Below are positions 1-7,627 of a DNA stretch of 64,000 bases, in pieces. Below the pieces are notes generated by a model, which saw only the letters and a program-made list of their open reading frames with translations, had not been told where the DNA came from and did not search any database. The stretch is from an uncultured Oscillospiraceae bacterium (lineage in GTDB: Bacteria; Bacillota; Clostridia; Oscillospirales; Oscillospiraceae). The stretch is from contig CANRIU010000004.1 of assembly GCA_947630755.1 (NCBI GenBank), forward strand, positions 1 through 64,000. Direction: 5' to 3'. Position 1 is the first letter of the stretch. Each line of letters starts with the position of its first letter. Both the position numbers and the translations under genes were made by a program.

Positions 1-222
1 TTCAAGCAGATGACAGGTTCGAGCTTCGCCGCGTACCTCATCGGCCGCCGCCTGACCTTCGCGGCGGAGGCGCTGTGCGAGTCGGACGGCAAGATACTCT
101 CCGTCGCCCAAAGCGTGGGTTTTAACAACCTGTCCAACTTCAACAGGCAGTTCAAGGCCAGGTACCGTATGACGCCCAGGGAGTACCGCGCGGCCTCCGA
201 GCAGCCCAGCAATAAGGTGTAG
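1..222 (+). CDS. AraC-family transcriptional regulator, C-terminal HTH only (5' end outside window)
   Basis: In-frame from base 1; '...AEALCESDGKILSVAQSVGFNNLSNFNRQFKARYRMTPREYR' is the typical second HTH of AraC/XylS proteins. Confidence 0.85.
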   Translation, partial: FKQMTGSSFAAYLIGRRLTFAAEALCESDGKILSVAQSVGFNNLSNFNRQFKARYRMTPREYRAASEQPSNKV

Positions 223-307
223 TACGCGTCAATGTCCCGCGTGGTCAGCGAACGAACAAAGCGGCCGCCGATATGGGGTGCGATATTTGAATGAATTTTT
301 ATACATT

Positions 308-340
308 CCGGTTATAATAATCGTGAATATTATTAACCGG
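308..340. promoter_or_regulatory. Dyad over the -10-like TATAAT and reaching the RBS of the recombinase gene
   Basis: ccggtta (308-314) ... taaccgg (334-340) with partly complementary AT-rich interior; contains ttataataat; right arm abuts the GGAGG upstream of ATG 351. Confidence 0.45.
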
Positions 341-350
341 AGGTATCGCG

Positions 351-1184
351 ATGAGGAACGACGAGGTTTTTTCGGGTTTTCTTGCCGAGCTGGAGGCGGA
401 GGAGCGGAAGCCCGCGACGATAGAAAAATATGCCAGAGACGTGGGGAGGTTTCTGAGCGACATGGGGGAAGGGGAGCTTACGCGGGAGACGGTGGCGGCG
501 TGGCGGGACGGACTGCTCGACACGCTGACGGCGACATCGGTGAACTCCATGGTCTCCGCAGTGAACAGGTACCTGGGGTACATCCGCCGACCGGGCTGCC
601 GGGTGAAGCACCTTCGCGTGCAGCGGAGAGTGTTCCGGGCGCCGGAGCGGGACCTTACGCGGGACGAGTACGGAAGGCTGTTGGACGCGGCGCCGGAGCG
701 GCTCGCCCTCATCATGGAGACCATCTGCTCCACGGGAATCAGGGTGAGCGAGCTTCGATGCATCACGGCGGAGGCCGTGGGCGCGGGGCGGGCGGAAATA
801 CGGCTCAAGGGCAAGGTACGGACCATACTTCTGCCGGGGAAGCTTTGCAGACAGCTTCGCAAATACGCCAAAAAGCAAAAAATCGCCTCGGGGGAGATCT
901 TCCTCACCAGAAGCGGCAGGCCAATCACCCGGAGGCAGGTATGGGCGGAAATGAAGGCGGTGTGCAAAAAAGCGGGGGTGGACCCCCGCAAGGTGTTCCC
1001 TCACAACCTCCGGCACCTGTTCGCACGGGTTTTTTACCGGGCGACAAGGGACATCGCAATGCTGGCGGACGTGCTGGGGCACTCCAGCGTGGACACGACG
1101 AGGATATACCTCATCTCCACGGGGGCGGAGCACGCCAGGGTCCTCGACGGGCTGGGGCTTGTGAGATTTAATAAAATAAGATAA
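351..1184 (+). CDS. Tyrosine recombinase / phage-integrase family (XerC/D-like), candidate invertase
   Basis: 277 aa; catalytic-type motifs 'TGIRVSELR', 'HNLRHLFA', 'LGHSSVDTTRIYL'; RBS GGAGG 7 nt before ATG. Confidence 0.92.
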   Translation: MRNDEVFSGFLAELEAEERKPATIEKYARDVGRFLSDMGEGELTRETVAAWRDGLLDTLTATSVNSMVSAVNRYLGYIRRPGCRVKHLRVQRRVFRAPERDLTRDEYGRLLDAAPERLALIMETICSTGIRVSELRCITAEAVGAGRAEIRLKGKVRTILLPGKLCRQLRKYAKKQKIASGEIFLTRSGRPITRRQVWAEMKAVCKKAGVDPRKVFPHNLRHLFARVFYRATRDIAMLADVLGHSSVDTTRIYLISTGAEHARVLDGLGLVRFNKIR

Positions 1185-1188
1185 TAAG

Positions 1189-1208
1189 ACATAATTTCGC
1201 TTATGTCC
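1189..1208 (+). repeat. Left 20-bp inverted repeat (IRL) of candidate invertible element: acataatttcgcttatgtcc
   Basis: Exact reverse complement of 1416-1435. Internally GACATAA-TTTCGC-TTATGTC (1188-1207), the arm-spacer-arm shape of a tyrosine recombinase core site. Confidence 0.93.
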
Positions 1209-1252
1209 TTCAAATTCAAATTAATTGGAGTAAAATAATCCAACTTGAAGCC

Positions 1253-1281
1253 ATAATAACATCCATTTGAAAAAATGTAAA
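1253..1281 (-). promoter_or_regulatory. Vegetative-type promoter inside the invertible segment, currently pointing left (OFF orientation)
   Basis: On the minus strand: -35 TTTACA (1281-1276), 17-nt spacer, -10 TATTAT (1258-1253), with TGt extended -10. Confidence 0.75.
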
Positions 1282-1293
1282 TAGTTTTTTTAT

Positions 1294-1363
1294 AAAAAAA
1301 GCGCACAAAATAGAACCCACAGAAAGGAATTTTTCGGTGGATTTGTTTTGCTGCGCTTTTTTT
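1294..1363. terminator. Bidirectional terminator-like long hairpin inside the invertible segment
   Basis: AAAAAAAGCGCA (1294-1305) pairs perfectly with TGCGCTTTTTTT (1352-1363); inner caaaa/ttttg and ccac/gtgg pairing; T-tract on both strands. Confidence 0.75.
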
Positions 1364-1415
1364 CGTTTTTCGCGGGCCTTCAGCGGGGAAATATGTAGCG
1401 GGAAAAGATGAATCG

Positions 1416-1435
1416 GGACATAAGCGAAATTATGT
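1416..1435 (-). repeat. Right 20-bp inverted repeat (IRR): ggacataagcgaaattatgt
   Basis: Exact reverse complement of 1189-1208; spacer GCGAAA is inverted relative to TTTCGC in IRL, which predicts inversion rather than excision. Confidence 0.93.
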
Positions 1436-1534
1436 GATTACCCGGCGCGGCAGGAGGTGGAGCATCGGGGCCGTGGAAAAAAGCAGTAAAAAAACAGCGA
1501 AGGCTGAATATTTTTTTAGAGGAGGCAATTTAAG

Positions 1535-4500
1535 TTGTTAAAGAGATCAAGCAAAATCATCTGTGCATTTATGGCATTAATGATGATATTGACACTAATG
1601 CCGGAGATCAATCTCACGGCACTGGCGGAGGCTGGCGACCCGAAGATAGTTGCCTCCGGCTTTTCTGTTGACTCGGCTTCTGCAAACGCCGCAATTGCGG
1701 AGGCATTGAAGCAGAATGAAATTAATGAAAGCGTGACCATACCTGACGGATGCTGGAACATCGGCTGGGTGGTGCTGGATCAGGCTCTCAGTGATAACCA
1801 GTCAGTTTTTTTGGCAACAAAAAGGAACACCAGCGTACAAAAATATGCCGGAGACACTGGTTCAAATTACGAGTCTGAAAATACTGCCGGAAAGCGCGTG
1901 TTCTGGTTTGCCGGATATGCCCCTGAAGATGTCCTAACACCATATAAAATAAGCAGCGTAAATAACGTGGCAAACCGCGATAAGATTTTCTTTGGTGTAT
2001 ATGATGGAACTTTACCCGCCAACGGCAAAACATTGCCGAGTGCGACATTAGAATCACTTTCAGCGCAAACTGAAGATATGACCTTTTCGGTTGTTAAATT
2101 CCAATTCAATAGTAAAGTTATTACATATACCGATAAAAGCGGAGCCTATGTTTTCCCAGCAACACCCAGTGGCGGTAATGTTTTGATTGTTCCCGCTGGA
2201 GAAACATTCAAGCCTGCTGAAGTGCTGGTTGCAAAACAAGCTGGTTATATTTTTAAGGGTTATGTAAACGCTGCTGAGGACGGCAGCGAAAGCTTCGATG
2301 CCGAAAAGGGGGAATATACTGCCCCTGCTGAGACAAAGGAAACCATCACCCTTAATCCTGACTGGGAAGAAGCCCAGAAGCATAATATTACGATTGAGGA
2401 CGCCTCAAATGAAAATGGCACCGTTACCGTAAACCCGGAAGGTCAGGCCTCCGAAGGATTTACTGTAACAATTACCGCAAACCCCAATACTGGCTATACT
2501 GTTGGTTCAGTTGAGGTCACCTGCGGGGACGAGAATACTAATGTAGAGACAACAGCAGGCAGGAGCAATACTTGGACCTTTGTCATGCCCACAAAGGATG
2601 TAAAAATAAAGGTTACATTTTTAAAGCTCCGTAATATTACCACTAAAGTGAACGAGTCAGCCGGTGGTAAGGCAACGACGAATTACACCACAAACGTGAA
2701 GCCCGGAACTGAGGTCAAGCTTACCATCACGACCAACCGCGGATACGTTTTGTCTGAGGTCAAGGTCAGCTATGGTGATAACAAGACGGTTGAATTGACT
2801 GACAACGGCAGTAACTACACCTTCATTATGCCCGAGGACGATGTGACCGTGGATGTGACCTTCAAAGAGAAGGATATTCACAATATCACCATAAACTCTG
2901 CCGAGTACGGCGAGGTCACCGCTACTGTGGCTAACACAGCCAAAAGCACCACCGCATACTCAAACGATGTGGTGACCCTGAATATTAAGCCACAAAAGGG
3001 ATATATCCTCAAGAGCCTTGAGGTTCTGGACGGCGAGTCCAAGCCCATTGAGGTAACAATCGTCAGCACCGCAAAGAACACCTTTGTGATGCCGGAAAGC
3101 GATGTAACCGTGAATGTCGCATTTGAGGAGGCACAGGCAATCACGGTCCTTGATGTTGCGCCAATAAGCGACCACCCGGGCGTTAATGGTTTTGCTGATA
3201 AAAACGGCAAACACTACGACCCATCTGACGCGGAAGACCCTGAGAACCCCATAGTGAAAAATTACGGCATTGGCAAGCCTACCGTTGATGAGGACGGAGT
3301 TATCCACTACACCCTCACCGCCGAGGACCTTCGTATGTTCGCAGGAGGAACAGATTCGGACTTCTTCACCAAGGACAGCACGAGAGTATCGGGCTTCTAC
3401 TACTATATCGTTGGTATTGCGGCCTCGCCCTGCGATGGCGGCAACGCGAATTACTCTGTCCGTTATACCCCAGATCCTGCCAAAAGCCGGGCAAGCCTCG
3501 ACAGCGCTTCTCTCTCAAGCGCATCCTGGAGCACAGCGAGCAGTGAACCTGTCAAGATATACTTCGAGCTTGACCCGAATAACCTTGATCGCGAATACTG
3601 GTTCAGGATTCGCTGGACGTATGCATTTACCACGGTGACCGAAGATATTTGTATAACCATCGATGGCAACTGCCTGCCTATCCGGCACTTCTATGAGATC
3701 CCTGACGATGTGCCTGCGGGATTCGTCGGCGAGAATGTCACCACCACATCCTACGGCGAGTATAACAGCCGTGATGTGCTCGACGGTTATGATGAGATAC
3801 GCACCCCAGAGCAACTCGGCTGGATTGTTCCTCCCAACTGGACATGGCACTGGGAAATCGACGGCAACCCCCAAAAGACAATCACCTCCGACAAATTCGT
3901 GAGCAAGATTTCAGATTTGAGGACTGATGTCATCGGCAACCACGACAATTTCTACGATTTTACATTCAAACTCGTCATTGACAAGATACCTCAGTACGCC
4001 GTGACTTTGGAAAAAACAGAGAACGGCTCAATTCGGCTTACACCCGCAGCCGAGAAAAACCTATATAACTTTGGCGCGAAGGTCACCGTGAGGGCCGTTC
4101 CCGATGCAGGATACGACTTCTCCACCCTCACCGTAAACGGCGAGGACATGACCACCAAGGCCTATAATGGCGAGTACTCCTTCGTCGTCTCCGGACCTAT
4201 GACCGTCGGCGCAACGTTTGTAAAGGCCGATGGAACGGTCACCAGTGTCACCGTTAACGGACTCATCGCCACCCACATCGGGGAACACCAGTGGAATATC
4301 TCTCTCCCTTGGAACAACAGTCTTCCCGATGACAGCGGCGCCGGCATCAAGTTTAACTTTGCATCCTCCGGAACAGCAAAGCTTGAGAAGGCCGAGACGA
4401 AGGACGAAAAGACCAAGGTATTCACCTATAAAATCGGCGAGGCCACCTATACCGTCACGGTAACCATCGCCGAGCGCCGGAGCTTCAAGTTAAAGGTCGA

Positions 4501-7500
4501 CATGAAGGGCACTTTTGAGCCGGTCAGCGGTATCACGGGCACGGGCGTGAACGCCACAGTTTCCGAGAGCATCAAGGTTGAGATGACGCTGATACCAGGC
4601 TTCGGCTACGCCCTGCCCGAGAATATAAGCGTCTCCGTCGACGACGTTATACTCACACCCAAGGAATACAGCTACGATTATAAGACCGGAAAGCTCACAA
4701 TCCCGGCCCTCAAGGTTACAGGTGAGGTTTCCATCATCGCAAACTGCCCCTACGGAACGGTCCCTGTACAGATTTCCGCAGGTCATGACGACATTGTCAT
4801 GCTGTACTACGACACAACTACCAACAAAAACATTCAGATAACGAACCCAACCTATCAGTCCGATCTGCCCCGTACGGGCGATGCCGAGACTGCCATCCAG
4901 CAGACGAACATCGCCGCCGCCTCTTGGATGATCCCCAGCGAGAATCAGCAGAGCAGCGGTGGTTCGGGCGGTAACCCCTACCAGTGGATCATCCCCAAGT
5001 GGCTGGAGTTTGAGGGCTGGTATGTAAATCAGGACGCGAACGGCAATCACGTCGAGGAAAAGGACCAGTATACAAAGCTCACTCCGTCAGCCGTTGGGGA
5101 CAAATCCTTCCCCTTTACCCCCAACCCCAAGAACCCCATGCCCGTGATCGAGGCCAGGTGGACGGAGAAGCCGACATACACCCTCACCGTGACCCTGATG
5201 CCGCAGCTGCCCAATCAGGTGGGGTACTTTGACGTGTACTACGGCGGGACCGTAGACGAGCACGCCCCGGACGACCTCTGGAAGCAGGTCGTCACCGAGG
5301 AAAACGCCATGCGTGTGACCGCCAAGGCAGCGCAGGAGGATACCCTCAAGCTCTACATCCCCGAGACCTACTATGAGATGCACAACCACCACTTCAACCA
5401 GTGGGTCGACGAGAACGGCACTCCTGTTGAGATGAGTGAAAGCGCCATTACCATTACATATGTTGAGGCGCTTGGCACGGCACGGGAAATGACAATCTAC
5501 GCCCAGTGGTCCGAGGACGCAAAGGATTACGAGATCGACGTGGTCTACGACCCCGGCGAGCACGGCATCGGCAGCCCTGTCGAAAGCTCGCTTGGGTACA
5601 CCATCGATGTCGGCAATAATATGTATCCGATAGTCATGAAGCTTTTAACCCCCGAGGAATGCGGCTTCGAGGCCGAAGAGGGCTGGGAGTTCATCGGCTG
5701 GATGATCGAGGGCGACACATCAGGGAAGATCTACACCGAAAGTGTCACCACCGATGAATTTGCGGCAACTTACTCCGGCGGCGCGACGTTTATCGCCCAG
5801 TGGAAGAAGATCGAGCTGGTGGACATCAACTACACCGTGAAGCCCGGCGAGGGCGTGACCGGAGAGGACGCGGCAAAGGTCCTCGGCAAGGACGAGGAGG
5901 TCCGCACCATAACCCTGCCCACCACGAAGGAGGAAATCGCCAAGGAGTTTAACTGGACCATTCCGGAGAATACGGAGTTCCTCAACTGGACATTTGAGAC
6001 CGAGACCTCCAAGGAGTTCATCGTCAACGAGGAGGCCGGAGCCAACCGCACCGAGCCCTTCCACCCCACCGAGGGTATGGTAATCACCGCCACCTGGGCC
6101 GCCAAGGACAAGGTGGAGACATGGGAGCTTGACTACGACGCCAACGGCGGCGAGGCGGGCGAGGAGACCGCCCCGGTCCTCATCCACAGAGTCGAAAGCG
6201 ACGACGAGGACGCGACATGGACCGTGGAGATCGGCGAGTGCACCTTCGAGGCGCCCGAGGGCAAGGAGTTCGGCTACTGGACCATCAACGGCAGGCGCGT
6301 GTCGCCCGACTCGCTTATTACCCTCAAGAAGAGCGACGTGGAGGACGGGAAGATCGTGGTCAAGGCGGTCTGGAGAGACATTCCCGACACCGTGATCAAG
6401 GTTTACTTCCGCGACGGCGGCGGCACGGGCTTCATGCAGTCGCAGGACATCGTTATCGCGTGGAATGAGGAGAGCGCGACCTTCACGTTCCCCAGCTGCG
6501 CTTACACAAACGACGACGAGACGCTCACATTCGCGGGGTGGAAGTACACCCTGAGAGGCGTCTGGGACGGCACTCCCGACAGCCGGAGCGACGGTAAGAT
6601 CTACCAGCCCGGCACCGTAATCACCGTAAAGCAGAATTCCGACACCGAGACCATCACTTCCATAGAGCTGGAGGCCCAGTGGGCGCCCAGGTCCTCCATC
6701 GGCGGCGGGACAGTTCCCACTCCCGGCATCGGCACAGGCGCGGGCGCGGGCGTCAGCGCCGGAACGGCGAATCTCGTGGAGACTCCGGATGCCGCTGAGA
6801 TGCCCGCCCACGGCGGCGTGAGCACCGACGTGGAGAGGGCCGACTCCGGCGAGACCGTCACGGTCCTTCCCGCACCCGACAAGGGCTACGTCACCGGAAA
6901 GGTCGTTGTCACCGATAAGGACGGCAACGCTGTGGAGGTCAAGAGCAACCACGACGGCACTTACAGCTTTGTGATGCCCGCCGGCGGCGTCACCGTCACG
7001 GCGGAGTTTGTGGACGCCTCCGACTGGTACACCGATGTGGGCGAAAAGGCGTGGTACCGCAACGACGTGGCAGTCGTCTCCAACTTTGAGATGATGACCG
7101 GAACAGGCGAGCACACCTTCTCACCCAAGGGCACCGCGAACAGGGTCATGCTCATGACTATCCTTGCCCGGCACAGCAGCGTCCCCGGTTCCTGGGACGG
7201 CGGCGACAAGTGGTACAAGGTAGGCATGGACTGGGCCGTTGAGGAGGGCATCTCCGACGGCTCCAGGCCCTTCGAGGCTCTGACACGCGAGGAGATCGTC
7301 ACCATGCTTTACCGCTATGTTGACTCCCCCAGGGTCAGCGGCAGCACCATCCGCTCCTTCAAGGACGGCACATCCGTCGCCAGCTGGGCCGCGGACGCCA
7401 TGGAGTGGGCCGTTGAGACCGGAGTCATCAAGGGCTACGACGACGGCACCATCGGCGCAAAGAAGATCGCTACCCGCGCGGAGCTCGCCGCGATCCTCAA

Positions 7501-7531
7501 CCGCGTTATGGAGCTGGTAGATGAGTTTTAA
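1535..7531 (+). CDS. Large secreted S-layer-homology surface protein with divergent InlB-type/bacterial repeats
   Basis: 1998 aa; TTG start with AGAGGAGG RBS; hydrophobic N-terminal signal; repeated 'HNITI...G(Y)...VEVT..DENT..TFVMPTKDVKIKVTF' and 'FxGWMIEGDT...ATFIAQW' units; C-terminal SLH-like repeats ('FKDGTSVASWAADAMEWAVETGVIKGYDDGTIGAKKIATRAELAAIL'). Confidence 0.9.
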   Translation: MLKRSSKIICAFMALMMILTLMPEINLTALAEAGDPKIVASGFSVDSASANAAIAEALKQNEINESVTIPDGCWNIGWVVLDQALSDNQSVFLATKRNTSVQKYAGDTGSNYESENTAGKRVFWFAGYAPEDVLTPYKISSVNNVANRDKIFFGVYDGTLPANGKTLPSATLESLSAQTEDMTFSVVKFQFNSKVITYTDKSGAYVFPATPSGGNVLIVPAGETFKPAEVLVAKQAGYIFKGYVNAAEDGSESFDAEKGEYTAPAETKETITLNPDWEEAQKHNITIEDASNENGTVTVNPEGQASEGFTVTITANPNTGYTVGSVEVTCGDENTNVETTAGRSNTWTFVMPTKDVKIKVTFLKLRNITTKVNESAGGKATTNYTTNVKPGTEVKLTITTNRGYVLSEVKVSYGDNKTVELTDNGSNYTFIMPEDDVTVDVTFKEKDIHNITINSAEYGEVTATVANTAKSTTAYSNDVVTLNIKPQKGYILKSLEVLDGESKPIEVTIVSTAKNTFVMPESDVTVNVAFEEAQAITVLDVAPISDHPGVNGFADKNGKHYDPSDAEDPENPIVKNYGIGKPTVDEDGVIHYTLTAEDLRMFAGGTDSDFFTKDSTRVSGFYYYIVGIAASPCDGGNANYSVRYTPDPAKSRASLDSASLSSASWSTASSEPVKIYFELDPNNLDREYWFRIRWTYAFTTVTEDICITIDGNCLPIRHFYEIPDDVPAGFVGENVTTTSYGEYNSRDVLDGYDEIRTPEQLGWIVPPNWTWHWEIDGNPQKTITSDKFVSKISDLRTDVIGNHDNFYDFTFKLVIDKIPQYAVTLEKTENGSIRLTPAAEKNLYNFGAKVTVRAVPDAGYDFSTLTVNGEDMTTKAYNGEYSFVVSGPMTVGATFVKADGTVTSVTVNGLIATHIGEHQWNISLPWNNSLPDDSGAGIKFNFASSGTAKLEKAETKDEKTKVFTYKIGEATYTVTVTIAERRSFKLKVDMKGTFEPVSGITGTGVNATVSESIKVEMTLIPGFGYALPENISVSVDDVILTPKEYSYDYKTGKLTIPALKVTGEVSIIANCPYGTVPVQISAGHDDIVMLYYDTTTNKNIQITNPTYQSDLPRTGDAETAIQQTNIAAASWMIPSENQQSSGGSGGNPYQWIIPKWLEFEGWYVNQDANGNHVEEKDQYTKLTPSAVGDKSFPFTPNPKNPMPVIEARWTEKPTYTLTVTLMPQLPNQVGYFDVYYGGTVDEHAPDDLWKQVVTEENAMRVTAKAAQEDTLKLYIPETYYEMHNHHFNQWVDENGTPVEMSESAITITYVEALGTAREMTIYAQWSEDAKDYEIDVVYDPGEHGIGSPVESSLGYTIDVGNNMYPIVMKLLTPEECGFEAEEGWEFIGWMIEGDTSGKIYTESVTTDEFAATYSGGATFIAQWKKIELVDINYTVKPGEGVTGEDAAKVLGKDEEVRTITLPTTKEEIAKEFNWTIPENTEFLNWTFETETSKEFIVNEEAGANRTEPFHPTEGMVITATWAAKDKVETWELDYDANGGEAGEETAPVLIHRVESDDEDATWTVEIGECTFEAPEGKEFGYWTINGRRVSPDSLITLKKSDVEDGKIVVKAVWRDIPDTVIKVYFRDGGGTGFMQSQDIVIAWNEESATFTFPSCAYTNDDETLTFAGWKYTLRGVWDGTPDSRSDGKIYQPGTVITVKQNSDTETITSIELEAQWAPRSSIGGGTVPTPGIGTGAGAGVSAGTANLVETPDAAEMPAHGGVSTDVERADSGETVTVLPAPDKGYVTGKVVVTDKDGNAVEVKSNHDGTYSFVMPAGGVTVTAEFVDASDWYTDVGEKAWYRNDVAVVSNFEMMTGTGEHTFSPKGTANRVMLMTILARHSSVPGSWDGGDKWYKVGMDWAVEEGISDGSRPFEALTREEIVTMLYRYVDSPRVSGSTIRSFKDGTSVASWAADAMEWAVETGVIKGYDDGTIGAKKIATRAELAAILNRVMELVDEF

Positions 7532-7556
7532 GTAATATCACGTTCGCATCAAAAAA

Positions 7557-7596
7557 GGCAGTGCGCCGCGGGCCGCGAAGCCCGCAGCGTACTGCC
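7557..7596. promoter_or_regulatory. Strong GC-rich hairpin between the two SLH genes
   Basis: ggcagtgcgccgcgggc-cgcgaa-gcccgcagcgtactgcc; A-tract on the left and no T-tract on the right of the plus strand. Confidence 0.6.
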
Positions 7597-7627
7597 ATGC
7601 GCGCGATTTATGAAAGGAAGTTGACAA

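Noticed and set aside
278-1171. 297-aa alternative-frame ORF over the recombinase
   Set aside because: Gly/Arg-rich frame-shifted translation; the frame at 351-1184 has an RBS and catalytic motifs.
1034-1306. 90-aa minus-strand ORF starting inside the invertible segment
   Set aside because: Tempting because the OFF promoter fires in this direction, but the protein is mostly antisense of the recombinase with no domain and no convincing RBS was identified.
351-1435. Recombinase as part of an integrated prophage or ICE
   Set aside because: No structural, replication or transfer genes nearby, and the only repeats are short inverted ones around 207 bp, which fits an inversion switch better than an integrated element.
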